Shown here: positions 34,566 through 46,031 of the stretch, piece by piece | How the letters are laid out: the number at the start of each line of letters is the position of its first letter | How positions within the stretch are numbered: position 1 is the first letter of the stretch | From: Solen grandis | Lineage: Eukaryota > Mollusca > Bivalvia > Adapedonta > Solenidae | Direction: 5' to 3' | Length of the DNA: 64,000 nucleotides | Assembly: GCA_021229015.1 (NCBI GenBank) | Contig: CM037782.1 | Location: 60,266,541-60,330,540, forward strand | Notes under the pieces: model-generated | Told to the model about the DNA's origin: nothing | The model's database searches: none | What the model saw: the letters and a program-made list of their open reading frames with translations, nothing else | Made by a program: the position numbers and the translations under genes

Positions 34566-34603
34566 AACAAGAGAACCGCATGCGGGAGCCATCGCTCTCC
34601 TCT
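34566..34603 (+). mobile_element. Head of a long-repeat relative, interrupted by a MITE
   Basis: acaagagaaccgcatgcggg agccatcgctctcctc resembles the heads of the long repeats at 14.3, 32.5 and 57.4 kb. The family 1 MITE copy f begins directly after it. Confidence 0.45.
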
Positions 34604-34607
34604 TTAA

Positions 34608-34758
34608 GGTAAAGTCCCTGTAATGGTTCCGCTACCTCTTGGACCATTAAACCTCTACCAAGATAACCAAGGTACCATAATGAAACAGGAAATTTTGGTT
34701 ATCTCCGTGGAAGGCCATGAGGTCCGAAATGTAGCGGAATAGTTACAGGTATTTTACC
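34608..34758. mobile_element. MITE family 1 (copy f)
   Basis: Begins GGTAAAGTCCCTGTAATGG, ends gttacaggtattttacc, with TTAA at 34604-34607 and 34759-34762. Full length with paired inner arms. Confidence 0.88.
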
Positions 34759-35068
34759 TTAAAATCTAGTTTCGCTGCAACGGCTATCCAGTTTGCTATA
34801 TTTTTCGGTTTTATTACTCATGGTACTTGTATTTCTTTCATAAAATATTTGTGTCACAGTGAATGAATGAATACACATGTATGATTTTATTTCTATATTA
34901 ATTGTTTGATTTGTTTACTTAAAATTATGATGTTTTAAATATGTAATTAAAATCGGGGTCTCTTTAATACTGTATTTAGAGAGACCCTGTTAAAATACAT
35001 TCAGTATTTAAGTTTTAAAAAAAGTGCACGTTGATCTGTAAACATTTGTTATATTATTAAGGTTTTTG

Positions 35069-35110
35069 CGGGGGGGGGGGGGGGGGGGGGGGGTCAATTT
35101 TATTGCACCC
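35069..35110. repeat. Homopolymer G run followed by C-rich text
   Basis: About 25 G in a row, then tcaattttattgcacccccc. G-runs this long can form quadruplexes and are prone to sequencing error. Confidence 0.9.
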
Positions 35111-35239
35111 CCCCTCCCACACACACACACATATCTCTTTCGATAAAAGTAGGTCGAAGAGACATCGTTCTTACTACTTTACAGTTTCATGACAAATTAA
35201 ATGTGATCAGTTGTATTATATTATTACACGTGTTTGACT

Positions 35240-35480
35240 TTAAAATGACTAGGTGTTTAGAAAGTATTCCTTGTTACCGGGAGGCCGTTGGTTCGATCCT
35301 CAGTAGCACCCTATCATTGCCATTACAATGGCGGCAGCATGGTTCCTTTGATTAGCACTGGTGTATAAATATATTTCCAGAACTAGCTAACCCGGTTTCT
35401 CTCTAATGTGACTGGATGTAGCCTGCAATATGAAGGTCTGACTGAGACGGTATTATCAATGTAACATTATGTAGACCAAG
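35240..35480 (+). mobile_element. Possible tRNA-derived SINE remnant
   Basis: A B-box-like ccgttggttcgatcct at 35286 is followed by body text (atgtgactggatgtagcctg) reminiscent of the SINE D body at 49.4 kb (aaagtgactggatatggtaa). Confidence 0.35.
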
Positions 35481-35499
35481 TTATAGCGTACGATTAGGG

Positions 35500-36700
35500 T
35501 TTTTATTGCCGACCCAGCATGGTGCTCATTGAACAATCTGCCTACCCAACTAGACACAATGCTCATTTCATTAAGCACAATGCTGTGTCGGCAATACAGA
35601 CTCTACGTCATAATATCCATTTCGTACCATTCAATTAAAGGACGTAGTATGAATGGATAAAGACAAAGACCTATTAAACGAAGATAGGAAACTCCTGTAA
35701 CAGACTGAGGAAAATAGTATTTTGTCACGCGGTAGGTCACTGAATTTTGCAAACTGTCTTAAATGTATGGAAAAATCACGAGAAAAATCTTTCTTGTAAA
35801 AGTATCATTTTTCTAGTACAAGATTTTTTTTCAGTTAATTTTGAAAATTCATTAAAATTTTGATTTAATTCCAACCAGTGTAGCAGAAAAACAACGAAAT
35901 CTTCATATTTTTGTTCATGCATGGGGCTTCTGTATTTTACGAAAAGCTTTTTTTTTATTACTTTACTAATTTTAATATATTAGGTATCATTTTGAAGGTA
36001 ATGTATTTTTCTATTGCAAGATATAAATTATTTTCAAATATCTCAAATAGATTAGCAGAAATTTGCAAACGTGACTTCGCGGGATCTGGACAATCTGCCG
36101 CGTGATTTTGATTACTTGCCAATCTTTGTTATTATAGGTCTTTGTTAAAAAAAAAGGATAGAAAGTTACTAATTACAAATTTCATTGCAATATTGATTAT
36201 TAAATATATTCATGTGCGATTTCTTTTTCTTCGGTACTGTATATAAAAACTGTACAGAGGGACAAAAACTTCGTATTCAGCATTCCAATCAAATTGACAT
36301 TTCTGCGGGTCTAGTGCCAGTGTTATTTATATACATGCACACCGAATTTGAGCTAGCATCTTATAATTACATAGATTTCTTAATTAAGCACCCTTCCCAC
36401 AACACCGACAGTGATGCGGTTAATTAATCATGAAACATTCAAAACACCTGGAACTCTGAAACAATACACCTTTTTCCATATAGGTATTTAGATTGTTTTT
36501 CTTGAAGGACTCGCGCTACACACATCTTTCTGACCAGGTGTTACTTAAAATATCTACCAGGCATTAACTCTCAGGTGTGCCGTATTATATTTCATGTTCT
36601 CAGTCGTAGAGGGACTACAATATGCCTCTCTTTCCTACAAAACAATGTAATAAATGTTAAAACCAAAATGATCAATGACAACTTTACACATTGGTCGTGC
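35500..36700. other. AT-rich stretch without recognisable features
   Basis: Only short ORFs without domains (35911-36105, 36212-36427, 36575-36811, all plus). No repeats could be tied to other copies here. Confidence 0.35.
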
Positions 36701-36714
36701 GTGTTCGTATACTT

Positions 36715-36930
36715 TCGTATGCGAGTGGTTATAGACGATATCTGGCCTAACCAATGTGGGTTTGAGTCCCGGCAGGGTCACTCGAAAACTTTATGTGCGG
36801 AAGCTATCTAAAGCTGATCTGCGGTAGGTCGCTGGTTCCCCCTGGTTGTCGTCTTCCTCCACTGACGTCGCTGTAAGACTGTCACAGCGACAGGAAACCA
36901 GCACAATAGCAACAACTACTACTTCGGAAA
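36715..36930 (+). mobile_element. SINE family A, nearly complete
   Basis: A tRNA-like head (tgcgagtggttatag as A box; gtgggtttgagtcccgg as B box) is followed by the family body gatctgcggtaggtcgctgg, gtcttcctccactgacgtcg and cagcgacaggaaacc, with an AACAACTACTAC tail. Confidence 0.65.
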
Positions 36931-37282
36931 AGAATATAGCTAGGTGCTAAATACAACCCAGAAACTATCGTAAAACTAAAAAAGAAGGAGGTAACTTGCT
37001 GGTCACATCGACATAAAAGAATGTATCATGTATTTTTGCTGTAGCAAATGTTAAACTTACTTCTTAAAAATGCCTGCCAATCAATACTCAGTGCAACTGG
37101 TTGTGTTCTTCAGTTGACACATAACTGAATAGATGTCGTTGCCTTTAGGGATCCATTTTTTTTTCACTCAAATTTACGATATATATGCTTTTTTACATTT
37201 TAATTCCGTCATTAGCTCACTTTCATTTCAGATAACTTCTCTTTTATAAGCAAGTATCACTCTACGGGGGTGAATCGAGTGA

Positions 37283-37520
37283 AATGCAGACACTGTACAA
37301 AATGTTGCAGCTCGTATCATTACCAGGACTTCTCGTTTCGACTACAGCACACCAGTGTTAAAGGAACTTCATTGGCTCCCAGTGCAACACCGAATTGACT
37401 TTAAAATTTTGACTCATATACCTATAAAACCTTGAATGACCAATCTCCCAAGTTACATTACTAACATGTTAAAAGGTATATAGACCACAGCGTGACTTAA
37501 GATCCCAAAATGACTCCATG
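37283..37520 (+). pseudogene. LINE reverse transcriptase C-terminal fragment, left part
   Basis: The plus frame reads VQNVAARIITRTSRFDYSTP then VLKELHWLPVQHRIDFKIL. This is the conserved segment just after the RT domain in CR1/L2/Jockey-type LINE ORF2 proteins. After a stop at 37433 the same protein continues through at least two frameshifts (SYITNMLK; RPQRDLRSQNDS). It then breaks off at 37520, where ggccgtattcaatatac begins. The missing continuation resumes at about 41581. Confidence 0.75.
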
Positions 37521-37957
37521 GGCCGTATTCAATATACATCTTAACTTTAAGATAAATCTTAAATAGGTTATTTTTTCCTTAAAGTTAAGATTTCAATAAG
37601 ATTTCCCTTAACTTATTAGATTTTTCTTAATTTTTAAGAAAATTATTAAGATCCGTATTTTTTCCTTAGATTTCATCTTATCTTTAAGGAAACGCAGGTG
37701 CTCCCTTAAATATTTTCTTAACTTTAAGATTTCAAAGAAACCCTCTGAAAAACAGCCGTTTTCATCCTTTATTGGATTATTCGTAAGTATTTATTTCATA
37801 AATCTTCAAAATTTAAACACCGATAGCTACCGGTGTATGGTTATAGGCTCCGTAATATACCTTAAAATCTGATTCACAGCAGTGTCGCAACTTTATCGAT
37901 CGAAACTGTTTGTTTAGAAGACGAATAAATAAAGGGACACGCAAGGAAATGTGTTAT

Positions 37958-38057
37958 NNNNNNNNNNNNNNNNNNNNNNNNNNNNNNNNNNNNNNNNNNN
38001 NNNNNNNNNNNNNNNNNNNNNNNNNNNNNNNNNNNNNNNNNNNNNNNNNNNNNNNNN
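37958..38057. other. Assembly gap (100 N)
   Basis: Exactly 100 N, so the true gap size is probably unknown. It lies within the Harbinger insertion. Confidence 1.
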
Positions 38058-40420
38058 TTTGTACTATTTTTGACAAACTCTAACACAGATAGTACAAACG
38101 AATATCATCTAAATTTGACAGATTGAAGAAAAATCATCTTAAAATGACATAAAATGAGTAACAGTGTAAGTGTAATGTAAATTCGCGGTTACGAAGTCAC
38201 CAAATGATGTCAACTATTTCGGCGTGAAACACTCTACTCATCGTTTGTGAACCAACTTATTAAACCGTAAGTAGTCTTCTCAAATATAAATTTCATTTCC
38301 CATACATAAATATATTTATATGACTATGTCGCCGTATATTTATCTAGTAAGACTAGTTGTTGATAATGAAAACTCATGTATTGAAATCACCAACACCTAC
38401 AAATTCATTGATTTTGACAATATTAATATCTATCTAGAAAATATAACTACTTTGTATACAAATTACTTTGAATGAATTATTGACTCGTTCATTTACTGTT
38501 ATTTTCTCCGTATTTTTACAGATGTCACGAAGCTACATCTAGGTATTCACATCTCTGCAGATGTGAACAGAGGACAAAGCAGCTTAAATCCCAGTAAATG
38601 ATCAACTGTAATAAACTGAATGACCAAACTGTGTGCAGGGATTCTTTCGAACTTTCAAAAATACAAACAAAGCCTTCACTGACAATTTCATACAAAATGA
38701 TAAACACTTTTTGGTTTAAATATGCTAATAATAGCATGTTTATGACTGCATGGGTATCATTGATTGATGTGTTTATACTGTAAATGACTGTATGATTAAT
38801 GAATATAAATATAGATTCATTTTAACATTTTTAATTTCTTTTTATTATATTTAAAAAAAAAGTGCATGCTACAAAATGTTTGTCACGTTTTGGAAAATGT
38901 GCATTCTGATGGGACATGAACTTAGCGATTGCTCTACCATCTAAGCAACCATTATGCTTCCACGCATTTCTTCATAGTGTGAGTTTTTGTGAACGTCACA
39001 TACTCCTCCATCAAACTATGTCTGCTCATAATTTGAAATGGTTCCAGATAACAATGTAAACATTGTAGCACAAACAGGAACATGCCATTATAACTTGGGC
39101 GCATAATGTCACGTTTGAATAATTGTGAAGCCATACCGGGTATTGGACATAATTCCTTTGACTTACAAAGCATTTGCTCTTGAAATACGCATCAGCTTAA
39201 ACACTTGTATCCACAATTGTGAGTAACCGGCATTGTCATATATGTAGGAGATAATTATTTGTTAGGAATTGATATGAAATATATGTTATGGTGAATATTG
39301 AATAATGTTGTAACTTAAACAATGTTTTAATTATATTGATTATTTAAAAAATAAATCACTTTGAGATTAAATATATTCTATTCTGATTTATTGCAAACTA
39401 ATTTCCTTTTATTTTATGCTAACCGTTTCTATATATTACCCATTCCCTTTTATGTATGAGTAAATAATTAAATGTAGTTCCAGTATACCTATACCACTCA
39501 CACTTTGGGATATGGAATTTAACTCAGTGATATAAGACAGTATTTCATAAGTTAGCATAAAATAAAAAGTAATATGTATGTGTCCTGTAACCAAAGTCTG
39601 ATACTTTTATTCCACCTGCAATATTCATTTTCTTCAATATATCTGTCTATTCAATTGTACAAAGAAGAATATTTTCATAAAAATCATTGTGTTACTAAGA
39701 TATTAATTGACACACACACACACACACACACATACAATCAGACACTTACTGCTACTGAAAAATATCTGTTTTTGCAACTTGTCTCTTAGAACATGCATAT
39801 TAAACTTTGTCAACAGCAGTCTCAAACATAAGAAGAAAATTGAAAAACAATCAACTGGCATTTAAATTTAAAATCTGTATCAAATTGGTGAATATGAAAC
39901 ACATAATTTATGTCTCTTTTTTTGCTGCAACATACCCACTCTAAAATAAAATAGTCAATTTCAAGTTATTTAAATGTACCTTGCATGGACTTGTTTGCAT
40001 TGGAAAAACCCGAGTATTCAAAGAATACAAATGAATATAGGAAACTGACATTTATGCAGTGGTGTATGGGGGTGAATAAGTTGTCCCATTTTAGATTGAA
40101 ATTAAACCAGCAGTATATATTTGGGTAAGTCATTTTTTCATATAAAAAATAAATTACCCAGTAGAATTGCTTTTTTAAATACCATTGTATATGTATGGAT
40201 TGTTCTGCATATAACATTGTTTAAAATGTGAATCAGTTTATTGATATGATTTATATTTAAATTGAATTATTATACCAATAATCTTATTAAACAAAGCAAT
40301 AAACTATTCTAATCAATGTACATAACTTGTTAAGTATTATAAGTTTTATTTTTTAACTTAAGCTGTAAATTAAGTACATGTTCATTTGTGTTTATTAAAA
40401 ATCGTTCCTCTAATTACTAA
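38058..40420. other. Non-coding interior of the Harbinger insertion
   Basis: AT-rich. A (CA)n run sits at 39710-39733. A second transposon gene was looked for on both strands and not seen; ORFs at 38525-38737 and 39966-40217 (minus) have no recognisable domain. Confidence 0.35.
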
Positions 40421-40439
40421 CTTCATATTTTAGATATTG

Positions 40440-41142
40440 ATGGAACGGCAGATGGATTTGAATGCCTTGACAAATTTGGAACTCCTGGAAAGGTACCGAT
40501 TTGACCATGCAGGGATTGACTATCTTGAGAACATTCTTAGAGACAGGATCTCTCCAAGGACCCAGAGGAATCATGCAGTTTCTGCAAGACATAAAATTTT
40601 AATTACATTAAGGTATTTGGCCACTGGACCTATCCAGCTAAATGATGGAGACATACATGGGGTAAGTCAGCCCACAGTTTCCAGAATTCTGACTGAAGTG
40701 ATAGATGCTTTGTCTTGTCCAGAAATGGTCAAGCATTTCATCAAGTTCCCAACAGAAAGGGTTCTTCTACAGAGGAACATTGATCAGTTCAGAGGGGTAG
40801 CAGGTTTCCCTAATGTTATAGGGGTAATTGATGGCACCCATATTAGAATTTTAGCCCCAAGTCAAAATGAGGAAGCATATGTGAACAGAAAGGGGTACCA
40901 CAGTATCAATACCCAACTTGTTTTTGATGGGTTTGACACAATTACTGATGTAGTTGCTCGTTGGCCAGGGTCAGTTCATGACAGCAGAATACTCAGGGAG
41001 AGTGGCCTTACACAACTGATGGAGAGGGGACTACCTGGTGTTGGACAGTGCCATCTTTTGGGGACAGTGGCTACCCTTGTAAGAGGTGGTTGTTGACCCC
41101 ATATATCAACCCACAGGGTAATGCACAAGAGGCATACAACAG
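40440..41142 (+). pseudogene. HARBI1-like DDE transposase (PIF/Harbinger), frameshifted and 3'-truncated
   Basis: The frame from the Met at 40440 gives about 218 residues up to a stop at 41094-41096. It contains a helix-turn-helix stretch (DIHGVSQPTVSRILTEV), first catalytic Asp in VIGVIDGTHIRI and second Asp in [12 protein letters not shown]. Then a 1-bp loss in a G run at about 41057-41060 turns the expected LLGDSGYP motif into LLGTVAT. The correct frame continues [14 protein letters not shown] and [10 protein letters not shown] to 41142, where a gtacat donor-like site follows. A splice acceptor (cttcatattttag) precedes the Met at 40433. The 3' exon with the final catalytic Glu is absent before the LINE resumes. 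It is therefore a dead transposase copy rather than a domesticated HARBI1 gene. Confidence 0.85.
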
Positions 41143-41453
41143 GTACATAATTTATTTATTTGCATTAGTTTGAAATGAAATTAACATGGTACCACTTCAT
41201 TTCATTTAACTTTTTGACTACATGATACACATTTTATCACATTGCATACAAGTGACCTGATACCACACATACTCTTGTTTAATGCGACATTCTTGTATTT
41301 TTTCTCAGTTTCATGTGTTGTCCAAAGTTATATCAATGCTATGGTTAATGACTATATATGATTTGCCTTGAGATCAAACCCAATATATCTAAGGGAAAAA
41401 CATTGTAACCACCAAAAATTGAATTTTTCAAATACAAATGCACTAACCTGCAA

Positions 41454-41456
41454 CAC

Positions 41457-41492
<36 letters not shown>
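41454..41492. repeat. (CA)n microsatellite
   Basis: A CA run with one G interruption, near the right edge of the Harbinger insertion. Confidence 0.93.
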
Positions 41493-41493
<1 letters not shown>

Positions 41494-41580
41494 ATGACAA
41501 AGAAAATCAATATACTTTAAAATTTTACTGCAGGTCATATCATACCAAATAAAATCAACAAACTATAACAATTTTACTGC

Positions 41581-41995
41581 ATTTTATGTACCCAACATCC
41601 CGTACAGTTACATACGGTGATCGTAGCTTTGCAAAGGCTGCTCCTAAATTGTGGAATAAACTCCCGGTGGGAATACGGAACTCGGATACACTCGACTCTT
41701 TTAAAATATCTCTTAAAACCCATTTCTTTTTAAAGATATATAACAACTGATGTACATTTTAGCTATGATTTAAGCTTTAGTGACAGTATGAGATCAACAA
41801 TGTTTTACATTAGAAATAAAATATAAATGTTTTCTTTATGGGTTTTATGTTTTATGTTTTTAATATCTTTAAAGTTTATTAATACTATTTCTGTTTTCTT
41901 TTCTACATCATTTTGATTGTAAAACACCTTTGAACGTATATCTTAGATATGAAAATAGTGCTATATAGATATGGCATGATACTATTATAATAAAA
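41581..41995 (+). mobile_element. LINE ORF2 C-terminus and 3' UTR, right part
   Basis: The plus frame reads YPTSRTVTYGDRSFAKAAPK then LWNKLPVGIRNSDTLDSFKI and ends in a stop at 41749-41751. This is the standard C-terminal tail of CR1/L2-type LINE proteins and directly continues the fragment ending at 37520. The following 240 bp includes tgtaaaacacctttgaacgt and gtgctatatagatatgg, the usual 3' UTR end of such elements, closing at attataataaa. Confidence 0.8.
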
Positions 41996-42155
41996 TGACG
42001 TCATATGCCACGTGGTATGTCCACACTGAGTTCAATTCATGTCTAAAATTCAAAGTTTAATCGCTACGGTAAAATGTGTGCCCTTACTTTGAATTATTTT
42101 GTAATTTGTAAATTCTAGAGGTAAGTGGTTAACGAAAGCATAACTAATCATTTAA

Positions 42156-42417
42156 CCCTTTCCCTCATAGAGGAAACCATGAAAAGACCTATGCGAACAG
42201 CATAAAACCAGATCAGCCTGCGAGTAACTCGCAGGCTGATCAGGTTTTATGCTGTTCGCTGCTCCTCAGTGATCTGGAAATGAGAACTTTATAATTAAAT
42301 TTGGTATGGTTTAACTGTGGTTTTCTGCAGATCAGGCTCTATGTGGTACCTATTGAGTGCGTCAAAATGAGTCTATATTTGGGAAAGGGTTAAAATGAGT
42401 CTATATGAGGGAAAGGG
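42156..42417 (-). mobile_element. MITE family 2 with two terminal units (copy e)
   Basis: TTAA flanks at 42152-42155 and 42418-42421; inverted relative to copies b, d, f and g. The tandem pair (gggttaaaatgagtctatat followed by gagggaaaggg) sits at the right, the same element end that is amplified in the other copies. The hairpin gcctgcgagtaactcgcagg is intact. Confidence 0.9.
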
Positions 42418-42439
42418 TTAAAGGTTGAATTTAATGTAC

Positions 42440-42560
42440 ATGAATGTGGTTCTTGGTGCGAACCCCGTTGGGGGCAAGAATTTTTCATTGCCTTCCTAGG
42501 CCAGAACTCGTCCTACCCAGGAACCGTCTATTAGTTTTAATTGTAAGAACAATCGACATA
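42440..42560 (+). mobile_element. SINE family B
   Basis: tgcgaaccccgttgggggca (B box region), cttcctaggccagaactcgt, acccaggaaccgtctattag and agaacaatcgacataag match the family layout at 4.9 and 62.5 kb. Confidence 0.65.
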
Positions 42561-42569
42561 AGTTTTTTT

Positions 42570-43000
42570 AATAATACAATTGTTATGGCCAATGGTTATG
42601 GTGACACGTGTTTTCTCCCTTTTTTTATGAACAATTTTTTTTTCTCCATTTTTGGCACACAGAGATAACGTAAACTTGTAATGAAAAACATTTGTATCAT
42701 TAACTGTTAACAAATATTTGTGGCCTGAACTGTAAATTGAATTGGCGGGGCAATTCAATATGGCTAGATTCAGACGACTTAGCTGGCCAGATGTCTAAAC
42801 TCGCCGAACAAACAGAATTTGCAGTAGAGATGCAAATGTATGCAAATATGAAACATTTTATTGCGTTGCATGTGCAGTTTCTCTTAAATCAAAATATTGT
42901 CGATAACGTGCTGCAAAAATACGGTCTCAAATATTAAAACCATTTATAAAAGTTTGGCACCAGATACAATTGATTTTGATAGCAGTCCAAGTTTGCTGTT
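42570..43000. other. Short spacer without recognisable features
   Basis: AT-rich; the 66-codon ORF at 42737-42937 (plus) shows no domain. Confidence 0.35.
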
Positions 43001-43004
43001 TTTG

Positions 43005-43250
43005 TTTGGGTTTAACGTTCCATCGATAGTATTCCAGTCATTTGGAGACGACGTCTACTTGAGACAGATATAGTGCTGTCACAGTACAGTATCACGCCGT
43101 AGACATGTGGCATGATACCACACCCAGTCACATTATCCTGGCACCGGCCAAACAAGTCCTGAAACTACCTTTTACATATAATATTCGAACCCACGACCAC
43201 CGCTCTCAAGACGAATGCTCTAACCCCTCGGCCACAAGGGACAGACTAAG
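43005..43250 (-). mobile_element. SINE family C, complete with tRNA-like head
   Basis: Read on the minus strand: cttgtggccgaggggttaga (A box), tcgtgggttcgaatatt (B box), then a body ending in tggaatactatcgatggaac-type text. Related bodies lie at 29.2, 53.2 and 55.9 kb, all minus. The head resembles Leu/Ser-type tRNA but lacks a foldable acceptor stem. Confidence 0.65.
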
Positions 43251-43689
43251 TCCATACCACTAAGCAGGAGTTCACCTTTAAACCTAAACACATTAAATGC
43301 TACCAAATTATCGCATACGGACATGCCGCGGATCCAGCAATTTGTGTCATAGGAGGTCCGACAGGGATATGTTGGCCAACTATGAAAAATAACCATACCA
43401 AGCAGACTCTGTAATTCGCCAAATGACGGGGAGAATGAATTGTATACGAGAAAAAAAAACTCTGTAATTCACCGTACGTGAGGGTGGGGGTGGGGAAGTG
43501 GGGGCTCAAGCTAGTCTTTGATGAAAATTGTCGTACGTGGCGGGGCCTTCCTTTATTTTTGTTTGGCCCTGATTTGATGTCAAAACACCAGAATACTATA
43601 TTTTATGCATATTTTAAACATAATAGCCATATCGCAGGGGGGTTCATGACCGCCTATATATGCATACTTAAACATAATTGCCAAATTTC

Positions 43690-43715
43690 GGGGGGGGGGG
43701 GAGGGGCTCCCCCTC
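43690..43715. repeat. G-rich run
   Basis: A run of 12 G followed by aggggctcccc; short and unexplained. Confidence 0.8.
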
Positions 43716-43971
43716 TGGATCCGCGGGTGACAGATATTGTACTTTGACGTTTATAGTGATAAAAAGTAAAGGAAAACTTGTATTTCGATCCAGCAGAAAA
43801 AAGTTAAACAGTAATATGAAAAAGAAAAATGAATCAATATCCTGCCTTCTTAACCGTTCCTTATAACTCTCAGTTTAATCACATGATGATCGGATCGAAG
43901 GTTATCTCTTGAAAACGGCCATCATGTGTAATTAAGAGAAGGCACGCTGAATAAACTAGTGATCGGTGTTA

Positions 43972-44112
<141 letters not shown>

Positions 44113-44446
44113 ACTTTTTATTTAGATTTTTACAATAGAGTACATCATCATATACAAATTTTCGAAGAAATAAATGATAATGTAATTATTACCTGAAAAT
44201 AAAATAGATCAGATGTAGTTATAGAAATAATTCTATATATGCATTTATTAACAAAAATATCAACTATGTGTCATCTAAAATATGTTAACAGTCAGTGATA
44301 CATATCAGTTTGATACAGAGTACAGATACAGACAGTTTGTACGGGAAACCATCGGACTATCTCACGTACGCCACCCGGACGCATTGGTGAGACGCGGAAT
44401 CAAGGCACCCAAATCCCTGTCTAATTTTACTTTTTTTTCGCGTTAA

Positions 44447-44638
44447 GGTATTCATCATTAAATTGTAATATCATGATCCCTCAAATATTTAAAAAAGACT
44501 TCAGTGCAGATGCAAGCATCCACTGACTTGGAGTCATAGGCTCTTTTGCTCTAAGGATATAAAGGCTTGCATTTACTATAAAATTCCCACGATCATTTGA
44601 TGGACCATGATCACAAATTTTATGATGGATGGATTACC
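44447..44638. mobile_element. MITE family 3, TTAA-flanked (copy a)
   Basis: TTAA (44443-44446), GGTATTCATCATTAAATTG at the left, tatgatggatggattacc at the right, TTAA (44639-44642). Arms of about 45 bp also include the atcatgatcc/tggaccatgatc pairing. The centre has gcttgcatttactataaaat and gtgcagatgcaagcatcc. No coding capacity. Confidence 0.82.
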
Positions 44639-44642
44639 TTAA

Positions 44643-45600
44643 CACGATATGAACGCTCATTCATTATTGGTACCACTAATTACGAAATATCTCAGCCGTA
44701 ATACTTTTGATAGCATAAATGATAAAATGTTAACAAAATGAATCAATTAAATAATTTATTTATAAGTAATTGATTTCTTTGTAAAATGTGATAAATTGAA
44801 CAAGTATTTACATTCCATCATTTCTTTATTAAAAATAAGTAAATATGGATTGATGATTTAAAATTTGATGATTAATTAAAATAAGAAATTAATTAAAATT
44901 TTTTAAATGTACATGTATTCATAAAAATAATTTTATAGTTCGAGGGGTGAGAGCGAAACAAGGCTAAATGCATATACATATATAAGCACTTAGCTTAATT
45001 TCGCTCTGACCCCTTGATTTATAATCATGTCATCGAAAGAAATACACGATTAGAATTTGGCGCCTGCCTTAATAAAAGGTTAAATAAACCATTTATAGAA
45101 TTGTTTGTTCTAATAATAAAATAAATTATTGACATAATTTTAGCTATGATTGATGAAAATGCAATCTTGAACAACATTTGAGTTCAGCTTAAGAGAGAAA
45201 CCAAAAACATTAATTAAGAAAATGAAAACAGACACTTGAAAAGGAAACATTATATATGAAATAATCAATTTAAGAAATTTTACTACACCTAAAAGTGTCC
45301 TTGAAGCAGAGTTTCCTATATTAAACGTACTGAATAAAGTAACTAAGCTACGATCTCAATCCACTATTAATGCTATCGTTTGCCAAGGAGTCGAGATAAA
45401 TAAGGACGTATTGACGCGTAGTGTTCAAGGAGAGGTTGTAAATATTGCAAATGGGCGGAGTAATTGATGGGTCTAACCTCTGAATCTATAAGTCAGCGAG
45501 TTGATGATCTATGTATGAAACACACCTAAAGTTATATATTTAACTTAATACTGAGATATGCAGTTTACATTTAAAAGGCTTACGCTTTCTTCATTTATCT
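44643..45600. other. AT-rich stretch without recognisable features
   Basis: Very AT-rich. A short complementary pair (ttcgaggggtgagagcgaaa at 44938 against aatttcgctctgaccccttg at 44998) could form a hairpin of about 80 bp. Confidence 0.4.
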
Positions 45601-46020
45601 TTATGCCCCCGAATCGATAAATCATGGAGCACAATTTTTGCCCTGTCTATCGGTCTGTCTACCTATTGTTGTCTGTGGACAACTTCAACCTTGACCATAA
45701 CATAAAAACTATACTAGGTATTGATTTGAAATTTAAAATATACACAGATGACCTCACCTTCTAGATGTCATGTATGTATATTTGAAGTTTCAAGTCGATT
45801 TTGGTTTCATACCACCGGTCTACAGCGTGATCTCACAGTAAAGCTTGCAGCAATCTAACTTCTCCAAATATATATAGACAAAGTTGCAAAATTACCGTCG
45901 GGGACAAACAAACTTTTACTTCTGATTCCTTGTGGATCTCCAGGACAAACATTTGATATCGACAACGTGCAGTGCCTGCTGTGAATTGCTATCGTAACAC
46001 CTGGGTGATGAATTAGGTTG
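45601..46020. repeat. Degraded dispersed repeat
   Basis: Text such as tatgcccccgaatcgataaa, ctatcggtctgtctacctat and gaagtttcaagtcgatttt resembles a non-coding repeat common in molluscan genomes. No ends could be defined. Confidence 0.3.
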
Positions 46021-46031
46021 AACACTCTCTT

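Larger units (their letters stand above)
37521..41580 (+). mobile_element. PIF/Harbinger-type insertion inside the LINE
   Basis: The left boundary starts gggccgtattcaatatac, followed by about 200 bp crowded with short cttaactttaag/cttaaggaaa motifs, typical of Harbinger subterminal regions. The HARBI1-like ORF lies 2.9 kb in on the same strand. The LINE coding sequence resumes right after 41580. A 2-bp AT is present on both sides of the junctions. No matching inverted terminus could be found at the right end and the transposase lacks its 3' exon, so the right end is probably deleted or rearranged. The second Harbinger gene (Myb-like) was not found. Confidence 0.55.

Noticed and set aside
40440..41142. 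Domesticated HARBI1 gene
   Set aside because: A frameshift in the LLGDSGYP motif, absence of the 3' exon and location inside a LINE interruption favour a dead transposon copy.
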